Shown here one piece after another: positions 25,243 to 36,285 of a stretch of DNA of 64,000 bases (position 1 is the first letter of the stretch; every line of letters begins with the position of its first letter). The position numbers were made by a program, and so were the translations under genes. Origin of the DNA: Streptomyces barringtoniae (GTDB lineage Bacteria; Actinomycetota; Actinomycetes; Streptomycetales; Streptomycetaceae); assembly GCF_020819595.1 (NCBI RefSeq), contig NZ_JAJHNP010000021.1, forward strand, positions 112,046 through 176,045. The letters run 5' to 3'. The notes beneath the pieces are model-generated. The model was given only the letters and a program-made list of their open reading frames with translations, ran no database searches and was not told the DNA's origin.

Positions 25243-26948
25243 CCAGCACAGGCACCAGCACTGGCATACGACTGCACGCGCCCGCCCCCGGCTGGGCCAT
25301 CTCCGCGGACGTGGTCGTCGTCGGCTCCGGCGTGGCAGGCCTGACCGCGGCCCTGCGGTGCAAGGCCGCCGGCCTGACGACGGTCGTCGTCACCAAGGCC
25401 CGCCTGGACGACGGATCCACCAGGTGGGCCCAGGGAGGCATCGCGGCCGCCCTCGGGGAGGGCGACACGCCCGAACAGCACCTGGAGGACACGCTGGTGG
25501 CCGGCGCGGGCCTGTGCGACGAGGAGGCCGTACGGATCCTCGTCACCGAGGGCCCCGACGCCGTACGGCGGCTGATCTCCACCGGTGCCCACTTCGACAC
25601 CGACGACGAAGGCGACATCCACCTCACCCGCGAGGGCGGCCACCACCGGCGCCGGATCGCGCACGCGGGCGGCGACGCGACCGGTGCGGAGGTGTCCCGG
25701 GCGCTCGTGGAGGCGGTACGCGCGTGTGGGCTGCACACCATCGAGAACGCGCTCGTGCTGGACCTGCTGACCGACGCCGACGGCCGTACGGCGGGCGTGA
25801 CGCTGCACGTGATGGGTGAGGGCCAGCACGACGGCGTGGGCGCCGTGCACGCCCCCGCGGTGGTGCTCGCGACCGGCGGCATGGGCCAGGTGTTCTCCGC
25901 GACCACCAACCCGTCGGTGTCGACCGGCGACGGCGTGGCGCTGGCGCTGCGCGCGGGCGCGGAGGTCTCCGACCTGGAGTTCGTGCAGTTCCACCCGACC
26001 GTGCTGTTCCTCGGCCCGGACGCCGAGGGCCAGCAGCCGCTGGTCTCCGAGGCGGTGCGCGGCGAGGGCGCCCACCTGGTCGACGCAGACGGGGTGCGCT
26101 TCATGGTCGGGCAGCACGAGCTGGCCGAGCTGGCGCCCCGGGACATCGTCGCCAAGGGCATCCTGCGGCGGATGCTGGAGCAGGGCGCCGAGCACATGTA
26201 CCTCGACGCCCGGCACTTCGGCGCCCAGATGTGGGAGAACCGTTTCCCGACCATCCTGGCCGCCTGCCGCGCCAACGGCATCGACCCGCTCACCGAGCCC
26301 ATCCCGATCGCCCCGGCCGCCCACTACGCCTCCGGAGGCGTGCGCACCGACGCCCGGGGCCGTACGACCGTGCCCGGCCTGTACGCGTGCGGCGAGGTCG
26401 CCTGCACCGGTGTGCACGGCGCCAACCGGCTCGCCTCCAACAGCCTCCTCGAAGGCCTCGTCTACGCCGAGCGGATCGCCGTCGACATCACGGCCGCGCG
26501 GGCGGAGAACGGCCTCCACGCGCGCGTGCCCGTACCGGTCGAGCACCCCGAGACGCCCGCGCACCCGCTGCTCGCCCCCGAGACCCGGTTCGCCATCCAG
26601 CGGATCATGACCGAGGGCGCCGGCGTGCTGCGCTCGGAGGAGTCCCTCGCCCGGGCCGCCGAACAGCTGCAGCGGCTGCACACGGACGCCCGCGACGCCC
26701 TCGAGGAGAACGGCAAGACCGCCGAGCCCGGCGTCGACACCTGGGAGGCCACCAACCTCCTGTGCGTCGCCCGCGTCCTGGTCGCCGCGGCGCGGCTGCG
26801 CGAGGAGACCCGTGGCTGCCACTGGCGCGAGGACCGCGCCGAGCGCGACGACACCGACTGGCGTCGCCACATCGTCGTACGGCTGAACCCCGACCGGTCG
26901 CTGGCCGTGCACACCACCGACACCGCAGACTTCCCCCCTACCCGGTAA
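25239..26948 (+). CDS. nadB: L-aspartate oxidase
   Basis: FAD enzyme that oxidises L-aspartate to iminoaspartate, the first step of de novo NAD synthesis. FAD motif: VVVGSGVAGLTAALR near residue 25; the substrate region has FVQFHPT and ASGGVRTD, and the C-terminal helical domain has the usual Arg/Lys. At 569 residues it is normal. It starts at GTG 25239, overlapping the panC stop by four bases. The next enzyme, NadA, is not in this operon, though NadC follows. Confidence 0.95.
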   Translation: MTSTGTSTGIRLHAPAPGWAISADVVVVGSGVAGLTAALRCKAAGLTTVVVTKARLDDGSTRWAQGGIAAALGEGDTPEQHLEDTLVAGAGLCDEEAVRILVTEGPDAVRRLISTGAHFDTDDEGDIHLTREGGHHRRRIAHAGGDATGAEVSRALVEAVRACGLHTIENALVLDLLTDADGRTAGVTLHVMGEGQHDGVGAVHAPAVVLATGGMGQVFSATTNPSVSTGDGVALALRAGAEVSDLEFVQFHPTVLFLGPDAEGQQPLVSEAVRGEGAHLVDADGVRFMVGQHELAELAPRDIVAKGILRRMLEQGAEHMYLDARHFGAQMWENRFPTILAACRANGIDPLTEPIPIAPAAHYASGGVRTDARGRTTVPGLYACGEVACTGVHGANRLASNSLLEGLVYAERIAVDITAARAENGLHARVPVPVEHPETPAHPLLAPETRFAIQRIMTEGAGVLRSEESLARAAEQLQRLHTDARDALEENGKTAEPGVDTWEATNLLCVARVLVAAARLREETRGCHWREDRAERDDTDWRRHIVVRLNPDRSLAVHTTDTADFPPTR

Positions 26949-26977
26949 CACCCAGCGCCTCAGGAGCAGTGACAGAC

Positions 26978-27955
26978 GTGAGCACCGACGACCTTCCCCT
27001 CGCCCCCACCGGTGGCTGCGGCGACGGCTGTGCCTGTGGCGCGGACGGCGACGAGGAGTACCTGGAGAGCGGTCTCGACCCCGCGCTCGCCGAGCTGCTG
27101 GCCGCCGCCGGGCTCGACCCGATCGAGGTCGAGGACATCGCCAACGTGGCCATCCAGGAGGACCTGGACGGCGGCGTGGACGTGACGACCGTCTCGACGA
27201 TCCCGGAGGACGCCACCGCCACCGGCGACTTCACCGCGCGCGAGGCGGGCGTCGTGGCGGGCCTCAGGGTGGCCGAGGCCGTGCTCTCCGTGGTCTGCAC
27301 GGACGAGTTCGAGGTCGAGCGGCACGTCGAGGACGGCGACCGCGTCGAGGCCGGGCAGCAGCTGCTGTCGGTCACCACGCGCACGCGTGACCTGCTGACG
27401 GCCGAGCGCAGCGCGCTGAACATCCTGTGCCGCCTGTCCGGCATCGCGACCGCCACGCGCGCGTGGGCGGACGCGCTGGAGGGCACCAGGACCAGGGTCC
27501 GCGACACCCGCAAGACGACCCCGGGACTGCGCTCGCTGGAGAAGTTCGCCGTCCGCTGCGGCGGCGGCGTCAACCACCGCATGTCGCTGTCCGACGCGGC
27601 CCTGGTGAAGGACAACCACGTGGTCGCCGCCGGCGGCGTCGCGCAGGCCTTCAAGGCCGTACGGGAGGCCTTCCCGGAGGTGCCGATCGAGGTCGAGGTC
27701 GACACCCTGCACCAGCTGCGCGAGGTCGTCGAGGCGGGCGCGGACCTGATCCTGCTGGACAACTTCACGCCCGACGAGTGCGCGGAGGCCGTCGGGATCG
27801 TCCGCGGCCGGGCCCTGCTGGAGGCCTCGGGCCGGCTCACGCTCGACATCGCGCGCGTGTACGCCGACACGGGCGTGGACTTCCTGGCCGTCGGCGCGCT
27901 CACCCATTCCTCGCCGATCCTGGACATCGGCCTCGACCTGCGCGAGGCGGAGTAA
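26978..27955 (+). CDS. nadC: Nicotinate-nucleotide diphosphorylase (quinolinate phosphoribosyltransferase)
   Basis: Converts quinolinate and PRPP to nicotinate mononucleotide. Motifs RDTRKTTPGLR (near base 27500) and EVEVDTLHQL are diagnostic. The start is GTG 26978, 11 bases after AGGAG at 26962-26966; a GTG at 26969 is too close to it. The first 20 residues contain C-x3-C-x-C (GGCGDGCACG), an extension that is not part of the enzyme fold and could bind a metal or be redox-active. 325 residues. It is followed after five bases by coaX. Confidence 0.95.
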   Translation: MSTDDLPLAPTGGCGDGCACGADGDEEYLESGLDPALAELLAAAGLDPIEVEDIANVAIQEDLDGGVDVTTVSTIPEDATATGDFTAREAGVVAGLRVAEAVLSVVCTDEFEVERHVEDGDRVEAGQQLLSVTTRTRDLLTAERSALNILCRLSGIATATRAWADALEGTRTRVRDTRKTTPGLRSLEKFAVRCGGGVNHRMSLSDAALVKDNHVVAAGGVAQAFKAVREAFPEVPIEVEVDTLHQLREVVEAGADLILLDNFTPDECAEAVGIVRGRALLEASGRLTLDIARVYADTGVDFLAVGALTHSSPILDIGLDLREAE

Positions 27956-27960
27956 CGGCG

Positions 27961-28758
27961 ATGCTCCTCACGATCGACGTCGGCAACACGCACACCGTCC
28001 TCGGCCTGTTCGACGGCGAGGACATCGTCGAGCACTGGCGCATCTCCACGGACGCGCGCCGCACGGCGGACGAGCTGGCGGTGCTGCTCCAGGGCTTGAT
28101 GGGCATGCACCCGCTGCTCGGCGAGGAGCTGGGCGACGGCATCGACGGCATCGCGATCTGCGCGACCGTCCCGTCGGTGCTGCACGAGCTGCGTGAGGTC
28201 ACCCGGCGCTACTACGGCGACGTCCCCGCCGTCCTGGTCGAGCCGGGCGTGAAGACGGGCGTGCCGATCCTCACCGACAACCCCAAGGAGGTCGGTGCGG
28301 ACCGGATCATCAACGCGGTCGCGGCCGTCGACCTGTACGGCGGTCCGGCGATCGTCGTCGACTTCGGTACGGCGACCACGTTCGACGCCGTCTCCGCGCG
28401 TGGGGAGTACGTCGGCGGGGTCATCGCGCCCGGGATCGAGATCTCCGTGGAGGCGCTCGGCGTCAAGGGCGCGCAGCTGCGGAAGATCGAGGTGGCCCGG
28501 CCGCGCAGCGTGATCGGCAAGAACACGGTGGAGGCCATGCAGGCCGGCATCGTGTACGGCTTCGCGGGGCAGGTCGACGGGGTCGTCAGCCGGATGGCGC
28601 GGGAGCTCGCCGACGACCCGGACGACGTGACGGTGATCGCCACGGGCGGGCTCGCGCCGATGGTGCTGGGGGAGTCCTCGGTGATCGACGAGCACCAGCC
28701 GTGGCTGACGCTGATCGGGCTGCGGCTGGTGTACGAGCGGAACGTGTCGCGGCTGTGA
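27961..28758 (+). CDS. coaX: Type III pantothenate kinase
   Basis: Phosphorylates pantothenate in the first step of CoA synthesis and is insensitive to CoA feedback. ASKHA-fold signatures: IDVGNTHTVLGLF at the N terminus, GADRIINAV, DFGTATTFD, and GGVIAPGIEIS. 265 residues. It starts six bases after the nadC stop and ends the operon, with a terminator five bases further on. Pantothenate and NAD genes are thus expressed together. Confidence 0.95.
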   Translation: MLLTIDVGNTHTVLGLFDGEDIVEHWRISTDARRTADELAVLLQGLMGMHPLLGEELGDGIDGIAICATVPSVLHELREVTRRYYGDVPAVLVEPGVKTGVPILTDNPKEVGADRIINAVAAVDLYGGPAIVVDFGTATTFDAVSARGEYVGGVIAPGIEISVEALGVKGAQLRKIEVARPRSVIGKNTVEAMQAGIVYGFAGQVDGVVSRMARELADDPDDVTVIATGGLAPMVLGESSVIDEHQPWLTLIGLRLVYERNVSRL

Positions 28759-28762
28759 GGTG

Positions 28763-28787
28763 ACCGGCGCCCGTGCGGGGCGCCGGT
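28763..28787 (+). terminator. Intrinsic terminator of the pan/nad/coaX operon
   Basis: ACCGGCGCCC (28763-28772) pairs perfectly with GGGCGCCGGT (28778-28787), loop GTGCG, followed by TTTTCCC. Strong GC stem and U-run five bases after coaX. Confidence 0.88.
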
Positions 28788-28959
28788 TTTCCCATCCGGT
28801 ATTCCCACCCGTTTTTCCCGCCCGGTTTCCCCTTGGATTTCCCTGGCCTTGCCGCTCCACGCGCGTGCCGTAGCCCCGGTCGGGGGAAACCGGGAGCGAC
28901 ACGCGATCGAAAATCATCCCGATCCGTCACTTTTGTCCGATTAGCGGTAGCGTCGCCGC

Positions 28960-29661
28960 ATGCCCACGCCATACGGATCCCGCGGCGGCATGGCGTTCGG
29001 CGCGGAGGAGCTGCGCGTGCTCCGCCGCGCCCTCGCCCTCGCCCTTCACCCCGGCCAAGCGTCCGCCGAGGACGTCAAGGACTGCTACCGGCTCGCCGAG
29101 TCGCTCGACGAGGCGCAGCGCGAGGGGGCGAGACTGCGCGCGTTCCTGGTGGCCGACCTCGGCCGGTACCGGGCGGCGCTGCCGGGTACCGCCGCCGGCT
29201 ACCTCACCCTCCTGGAGGAGGCGCTGGGCGCCGGGCACCGGCCGACGCCGGACGATCTCGCCGCGCTGCGGGCGCTGTGCGGCAACCCGGTGGCGTCGGC
29301 GCTGCTGGACCGCTGTCAGGCGCTGGCGGAGCACGACGTACGGGCCCGGTTCGCGCAGGGCTCGCGCAAGGCGCCGGCACCCGCCGTACCGCCCTCCCGT
29401 ACCCGCCTGCTGGCCCTTCCGGGCGGCGGAGGAGCCTCCATGGTGTGCCAGGCCCAGGAGCGGACCGGAGAGCCGCAGAAGCCCGCTCAGAAGCCTCCGC
29501 AGAAACCGGCACCGAAGCCCGCACCGACGCCCGGCGAGCGGCCGGGTACGGAGCCGACGGCGCCGAAGCGGCCCATTCCGACGCCGGGCGAGGTCTTCCC
29601 CCGCCGCAAGCCCACGCCGCCGGCGAACCCGGCCGAGACCCGCCAACTGGCCGCCGGCTGA
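28960..29661 (+). CDS. Hypothetical protein with Pro/Lys-rich tail
   Basis: A 233-residue protein that I do not recognise by name. Residues 10-125 are helical and Ala/Leu/Arg-rich, without membrane segments or known motifs; residues 150-215 are a Pro/Lys/Thr repeat-like tail (for example PQKPAQKPPQKPAPKPAPTPG). No Shine-Dalgarno sequence is seen before ATG 28960; TAGCGT at 28948 could be a -10 of a leaderless message. It follows the coaX terminator and so has its own promoter. The tail resembles linkers of cytoplasmic scaffold proteins, but this is only an impression. Confidence 0.65.
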   Translation: MPTPYGSRGGMAFGAEELRVLRRALALALHPGQASAEDVKDCYRLAESLDEAQREGARLRAFLVADLGRYRAALPGTAAGYLTLLEEALGAGHRPTPDDLAALRALCGNPVASALLDRCQALAEHDVRARFAQGSRKAPAPAVPPSRTRLLALPGGGGASMVCQAQERTGEPQKPAQKPPQKPAPKPAPTPGERPGTEPTAPKRPIPTPGEVFPRRKPTPPANPAETRQLAAG

Positions 29662-29783
29662 CCGACTCCGGCACGCGGCCGGAACCGTTTCCCCGCCCGC
29701 ACCACCCCTACGGCTGTCCCGGTCGGGTGGTGCGGGCGCACCCCGAACCTTCCGGGTGTCGCCCCGTGGCTACTCTGGAGGGC

Positions 29784-29963
29784 ATGGACTACGTCTCCGC
29801 GCTCGTGCCTCCGGTCGTGATGGCCGTGTTCTTCATCGGTGTGGTCAGGGTGATCGTGAAGACCCAGGGCGGGGCCGCCAAGGCCAAGGAGGACGCGGCC
29901 GTCGACGCCGCCCTCGCGCGCGCGGAGAGCGTGCGCAAGGTCTCCGCCGGCGGCGACGCCTGA
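29784..29963 (+). CDS. Small single-pass membrane protein (59 aa)
   Basis: MDYVSALVPPVVMAVFFIGVV begins the protein with one hydrophobic segment (about residues 6-25), and the rest is a charged Ala/Lys/Glu helix. CTGGAGG precedes the ATG by a few bases, a good ribosome site, which is why I accept this short frame within a longer open one. Such tiny proteins occur at this place in other Streptomyces; the function is unknown. Confidence 0.65.
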   Translation: MDYVSALVPPVVMAVFFIGVVRVIVKTQGGAAKAKEDAAVDAALARAESVRKVSAGGDA

Positions 29964-30158
29964 GCCTGCCCGTCAGGCCTCGCTCACGCGCCCCCTCCGG
30001 CGTTGCTCCTCCCTTCCGCGCACCTGCCTGCCTGCTCTCGCCGCCGCTGCGAGCTGCCGCCGTACGACTTCGCGTCCTGCGCCCTTTTTGTTCGTGTTCA
30101 TGGTCTTAGTGCACGTCCGGCACGCCATTGGCCGGATCTCCCACTATTGTTCTGAGTT

Positions 30159-30644
30159 GTGCCTCGCCCATTGGGAGAACTCGAAGACGCGGTCATGACG
30201 CGGGTGTGGAAGTGGAACCGCCCGGTGACCGTTCGAGAAGTCCTGGAAGACCTCCAGCAGGAACGCTCGATCGCGTACACCACCGTGATGACCGTTTTGG
30301 ACAATCTCCATCAGAAGGGCTGGGTGCGCCGCGAGGCGGAAGGGCGGGCCTATCGATATGAGGCCGTCTCCACGCGCCCTGCGTACGCCGCCGCCCTCAT
30401 GAACGACGCCTGGTCGCAGAGCGACAACCCGGCCGCCGCTCTTGTCGCCTTCTTCGGGATGATGAGCGAGGAACAGCGCCAGGCCCTCCGGGACGCCGTA
30501 CGCATCGTCCAGGGCCCGGAAACCGTTCAGGCCCCGGAAGTGCGGCAGCAGGAAGCCGCGCAACAGGAAGCTCCGGAACAGCAAGCACCCGAAGCCCGGG
30601 AAGAGGAGAACCCCGGCTCGGCACCGGACGCGGACGGGCGATAG
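30159..30644 (+). CDS. BlaI/MecI/CopY-family transcriptional repressor
   Basis: A 161-residue regulator with the penicillinase-repressor winged helix: PLGELEDAVMTRVW at the start, YTTVMTVLDNLHQKGWVRRE as the recognition region, then a short dimerisation helix and a Gln/Glu/Ala-rich tail. No BlaR-type sensor protease gene is beside it, so its inducer is unknown; other members answer to beta-lactams or copper. No Shine-Dalgarno sequence is visible; TATTGT at 30145-30150 ends nine bases before the GTG, so the message may be nearly leaderless. Confidence 0.88.
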   Translation: MPRPLGELEDAVMTRVWKWNRPVTVREVLEDLQQERSIAYTTVMTVLDNLHQKGWVRREAEGRAYRYEAVSTRPAYAAALMNDAWSQSDNPAAALVAFFGMMSEEQRQALRDAVRIVQGPETVQAPEVRQQEAAQQEAPEQQAPEAREEENPGSAPDADGR

Positions 30645-30653
30645 CGTCCGCTC

Positions 30654-31187
30654 ATGTCAGCAGAGCGTCCCGAAGTCTCCGCAAAAGCCATCACGGTCCG
30701 GCGCGCCCGGACCAGCGATGTCCCGGCCGTACGCCGCCTCCTCGACGCCTACGTCCGCGACCGCATCCTGCTCGACAAAGCCACGGTCACGCTTTACGAG
30801 GACATCCAGGAGTTCTGGGTCGCGGAACGTGACGACAACGCCGACGTGGTCGGCTGCGGTGCGCTGCACGTCATGTGGGAGGACCTCGCGGAAGTCCGCA
30901 CTCTCGCGGTGAAGCCCGGCCTCAAGGGCGCCGGCGTCGGCCATCAGTTGCTGGAGAAGTTGCTGCAGACCGCGCGCTGGCTCGGCGTTCGCCGGGTTTT
31001 CTGCCTCACCTTCGAAGTGGACTTCTTCGGGAAGCACGGCTTCGTGGAGATCGGGGAGACACCGGTCGACACCGATGTGTACGCGGAGCTGTTGCGTTCC
31101 TATGACGAGGGCGTCGCCGAGTTCCTGGGTCTCGAACGAGTGAAACCGAACACCTTGGGCAACAGCCGGATGCTTCTGCATCTGTGA
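30654..31187 (+). CDS. Amino-acid N-acetyltransferase (stand-alone ArgA-like GNAT)
   Basis: A 177-residue single GNAT domain, with the acetyl-CoA loop VKPGLKGAGVGHQLLEKLL (about residues 84-102) and VFCLTFEVDFFGKHGF. The sequence pattern RRARTSDVPAVRRL at the start and EIGETPVDTDVYAELLRSYDEGVAEFL towards the end match the short N-acetylglutamate synthases of actinobacteria, which make N-acetylglutamate for arginine synthesis. It starts nine bases after the BlaI-type gene and is probably in one transcript with it. Confidence 0.85.
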   Translation: MSAERPEVSAKAITVRRARTSDVPAVRRLLDAYVRDRILLDKATVTLYEDIQEFWVAERDDNADVVGCGALHVMWEDLAEVRTLAVKPGLKGAGVGHQLLEKLLQTARWLGVRRVFCLTFEVDFFGKHGFVEIGETPVDTDVYAELLRSYDEGVAEFLGLERVKPNTLGNSRMLLHL

Positions 31188-31302
31188 TCGTCATTGCCCA
31201 GGTGCCCTATGTCCGAAACGCGCATGTTTCCGGACGGGGGTGGTCCGTCGGCCCTCTCCCAGGGGTTTGTGTTTTTCCGGCAAAAGCGGTTTGCTTTCCG
31301 AC

Positions 31303-31324
31303 GTACTGCAGTACTGCATATAAC
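31303..31324 (+). promoter_or_regulatory. Probable lsr2 promoter with palindromic site
   Basis: GTACTGCAGTAC (31303-31314) is a perfect 12-bp palindrome directly before TGCATATAAC, in which TATAAC (31319-31324) is a good -10. A -35 is weak (TTTCCG at 31295 with an 18-base spacer). The region 31260-31390 is AT-rich for this genome, so Lsr2, which prefers AT-rich DNA, may bind its own promoter; the palindrome suggests a second regulator. Confidence 0.5.
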
Positions 31325-31390
31325 AGGGGCGGCGAAACGGCGGACGCCGCACACCCCTGGTCCTCAACGTTATCGATGAAAGGAAATCCG

Positions 31391-31726
31391 GTGGCACAGA
31401 AGGTTCAGGTCCTTCTTGTCGACGACCTCGACGGCGGCGAGGCGGACGAGACCGTGACGTTCGCGCTGGACGGCAAGACGTACGAGATCGATCTCACGAC
31501 CGCGAATGCGGACAAGCTGCGTGGCCTTCTCGACCCCTATGTGAAGGGCGGTCGCCGCACCGGTGGCCGTGCGTCGGGCGGACGCGGAAAGGCGCGTGCC
31601 GCTTCCGGCGGCAGCCAGGACACCGCGGCGATCCGCGCCTGGGCGAAGGAGAACGGTTACGAGGTCAACGACCGCGGTCGTGTTCCCGCGTCCATTCGCG
31701 AGGCCTACGAGAAGGCCAACGGCTGA
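31391..31726 (+). CDS. lsr2: Nucleoid-associated protein Lsr2
   Basis: H-NS-like DNA-bridging protein that silences AT-rich and foreign DNA in actinobacteria. The N-terminal dimerisation part (VQVLLVDDLDGGEADETVTF) and the C-terminal AT-hook-like motif NDRGRVPASIREAYEKA are as expected. 111 residues from GTG 31391, with AAAGGAA eight bases upstream; an ATG at 31376 is in frame but would lie across the ribosome site. Its 3' end overlaps the convergent gene by 22 bases. Conserved neighbour of clpC in actinobacteria. Confidence 0.96.
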   Translation: MAQKVQVLLVDDLDGGEADETVTFALDGKTYEIDLTTANADKLRGLLDPYVKGGRRTGGRASGGRGKARAASGGSQDTAAIRAWAKENGYEVNDRGRVPASIREAYEKANG

Positions 31727-32364
31727 TCCCGCAGGCAGGCGGACGGCAGTCCCGCGCGCGGGCGCCGCAGCCGGACCCGGTGGCACTGTGCTGCCACCGT
31801 GTCCAGCAGTCGTACGAGATCGGGGGCGCTCCTTTCGCGCCCCATGGCCGGCATCGCCGGCAGCGAGGCCTCGAGCTCGCCTCCGGGCCCAGGGGGCCGC
31901 AGCCACACGGCGGCCCCCTGCACCGACCCTGGCCACCCGTCCCCTCCGGCCGCGCTCAGCGGTGGGACCGGTGCCTCCACCGCCTCGCCCGTCCCGAGGA
32001 CCCGCAGGTCGAGGGCCACGGCGCTCCACTCCAGCCAGTCCAGCAGCCCCGGCAGCTCCTCCGCGCTGCCCGCGGCCACCAGCAGCTGCATCCGGTCGCC
32101 CCGAAGGGCCACCGGAGAGTTCGGCGCGAGATGCCGGAGCGCCCCCGCGCCCGCCTCGGCCGGCACGTCCAGGACGTCGAACCGCACCCCGGTGAGCAGC
32201 CGCAGCGGCCGTCCGGGCACTGTCGCCCACCCCAGATCGTTCTCGTACCAGTGCCGGACCCGGTGATCCGGGCCGTTCGGCAGATCACCGGTGTCCGGTA
32301 CGTCCGGATCCAGCGGGCGACGGGGAAGGGGGACTGTTGAGGCCACGGGGACCGAGCCGACCAT
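31705..32364 (-). CDS. SCO3374-family protein of unknown function
   Basis: A 219-residue protein, starting MVGSVPVASTVPLP, that matches the family named after its S. coelicolor member between lsr2 and clpC. It has no membrane segment, is rich in Pro, Arg, Leu and Ala, and shows a phrase YENDLGWATVPGRPLRLLTGVRFDVLDV that recalls the N-terminal part of prim-pol-like proteins, but I see no catalytic triad. Convergent with lsr2, sharing 22 bases at the 3' ends. The true start may differ, as the ribosome site is weak. Confidence 0.7.
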   Translation of the reverse strand: MVGSVPVASTVPLPRRPLDPDVPDTGDLPNGPDHRVRHWYENDLGWATVPGRPLRLLTGVRFDVLDVPAEAGAGALRHLAPNSPVALRGDRMQLLVAAGSAEELPGLLDWLEWSAVALDLRVLGTGEAVEAPVPPLSAAGGDGWPGSVQGAAVWLRPPGPGGELEASLPAMPAMGRERSAPDLVRLLDTVAAQCHRVRLRRPRAGLPSACLRDQPLAFS

Positions 32365-32469
32365 GCCAAGGGCAACCGCCGGAGCCGCCGGGAGGTTACG
32401 TTGGGTTCCAGATCGATCGCGCAGAGTGCCGAATCAGGGGGCGCGCGGGAGTGCGGGGAGGCGCAAGGT

Positions 32470-32487
32470 TGTTCGCCCATAGCGGAG
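32470..32487. promoter_or_regulatory. ClgR-like operator upstream of clpC
   Basis: TGTTCGCCCATAGCGGAG matches the ClgR consensus WNNWCGCYNANRGCGWWS as I recall it at all but one fixed position. It is about 310 bases before clpC. ClgR is an activator of clp and lon genes in Streptomyces and Corynebacterium. The wider sequence GTTCGC-N10-GCGAAC (32471-32492) is a perfect inverted repeat. Confidence 0.6.
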
Positions 32488-32575
32488 CGAACCGGTGCGC
32501 GCCGCATGGAGTGTCCGTCCCAGCGGGTAAGACATCCCTAGTGGGAGGGGGCGACACGCAGGAGGTCCCGTCTCA

Positions 32576-32593
32576 CGTTCGCCATCGGCGTAC
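32576..32593. promoter_or_regulatory. Second ClgR-like site upstream of clpC
   Basis: CGTTCGCCATCGGCGTAC fits the same consensus with two mismatches and lies 106 bases downstream of the first site. The rest of the 430-base region 32365-32794 before clpC holds no gene; TTGGAA at 32699 with GACTAA at 32725 (20-base spacer) is a weak promoter candidate. Confidence 0.4.
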
Positions 32594-32794
32594 TGGCGAT
32601 GGGGGTAACTGCCTGGCCTGCGGGAACATCGTCTCGCACCATCGGGTTGGAGCAGATGTCGGCGTCAGGGGTCAGGAGGCCATCGACGGTGTCGGCAGTT
32701 GGAATGAGCGGTCCCCGCTTGCGGGACTAAGCTGCGGAAGGACAGGGAGGGGAAGTTCCCCCCACTGCCTGACCGCTCTGAGGAGCGATTAACG

Positions 32795-35320
<2,526 letters not shown>

Positions 35321-35345
35321 GCCTTCGGCGAATCGGCCGAGTCGA

Positions 35346-35378
35346 AAGGGGCCGGTGCCTTTTGGGCGCCGGCCCCTT
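35346..35378 (+). terminator. Intrinsic terminator of clpC
   Basis: AAGGGGCCGG (35346-35355) pairs with CCGGCCCCTT (35369-35378) and the stem continues inward almost to a TTTT-containing loop. 26 bases past the stop. Confidence 0.85.
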
Positions 35379-35478
35379 CGCTGTGCCCGGCGGCCCTTTC
35401 AGGCTCCATCCGCCGCCCCCGTGGCCGTACGACGGCCAGAAGTACGGATGGAGCCCGGCCCGGCGATGCGGCCTCGCG

Positions 35479-36096
35479 TCAGGACAACTGCCCGTTGTAG
35501 TCGGGGAGTTTGAAGGTCTTCTCGGCATGGCCGCCGGAAAGGTCGGTGGCGCTGTTGCCGATGTTCGCGATGATGGTGTAGCCCTTGTTCTCGATGTCGA
35601 CGCGCTGGGCGGTCTTGTAGGCGGCGACATCCTTGAACAGGTCGAACAGGCCGCGCACATAGAGGCCGGAGACGTCGTAGCCGTCGTACTCGAGGTTGTA
35701 CTCGGTGGGCAGGTAGATGATGCCCGGGCGGGCCGTGACGAAGAACAGCGAGACGCCGTGTTCCTGGGCGTACTTGGCGACGTTCAGGACGGGCCTGTTG
35801 GCCGGCTGGGGGTAGCGGAAGCCGAAGTCGGTCTCCAGCGTGGTGTTGTCGATGTCGAAGACGATGGCCTGCTTCTCGCCCGGCTTCGCGTCGTCGATCC
35901 GCTCCTTCACGTACGGCAGGGCCTGGTCCATCACGGCCTGGCAGTCCTTCTGCCAGGTGGCGTAGTCGACCTTGGCGGCAGGGCTGCCGGCCGTCGCCGT
36001 GTCGTCCGCCGCCTGGGCCGGGGCGGCCATCGCGGCCAGGGCGGCCACGGAGACGGCGGTTGCGGATATGCGGAGCGCCCAGGGGCGTCTGGTCAT
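35479..36096 (-). CDS. Secreted HAD-family acid phosphatase
   Basis: A 205-residue protein of the class B/plant acid phosphatase-like HAD group. A Sec signal peptide (RR near the start, then a hydrophobic Ala core and cleavage after APAQA) is followed by the HAD loop FDIDNTTLETD (first Asp is the nucleophile), FFVTARP with the Thr of motif II, and IGNSATDL near the end. It would remove phosphate from extracellular substrates. I start at ATG 36096, with GAGAGGA 11 bases upstream; GTG 36114 is an alternative. Upstream are GTACGCGTAC (36119-36128) and CCTGAAATGTCAGG (36128-36141), two small palindromes in its promoter region. Confidence 0.88.
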   Translation of the reverse strand: MTRRPWALRISATAVSVAALAAMAAPAQAADDTATAGSPAAKVDYATWQKDCQAVMDQALPYVKERIDDAKPGEKQAIVFDIDNTTLETDFGFRYPQPANRPVLNVAKYAQEHGVSLFFVTARPGIIYLPTEYNLEYDGYDVSGLYVRGLFDLFKDVAAYKTAQRVDIENKGYTIIANIGNSATDLSGGHAEKTFKLPDYNGQLS

Positions 36097-36285
36097 CGGT
36101 GGGGGTCCTCTCACGTCTGTACGCGTACCTGAAATGTCAGGGGCATGATCTGAGGCGAGGATGGCGTGAGGGGAACCGTAGGGTTACTGAACGGTAGGTG
36201 GCCAGAGGTATGCGTCACATTTCCAACTGCCAACGGCCTGCGGGCCCGTGTACGTCCGCGAGCTGTGCGCAGGCCGGCAGCCGGG

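Noticed and set aside
32699..32730. TTGGAA and GACTAA as a clpC promoter
   Set aside because: The 20-base spacer is too long for confidence; noted under the ClgR-like site only.
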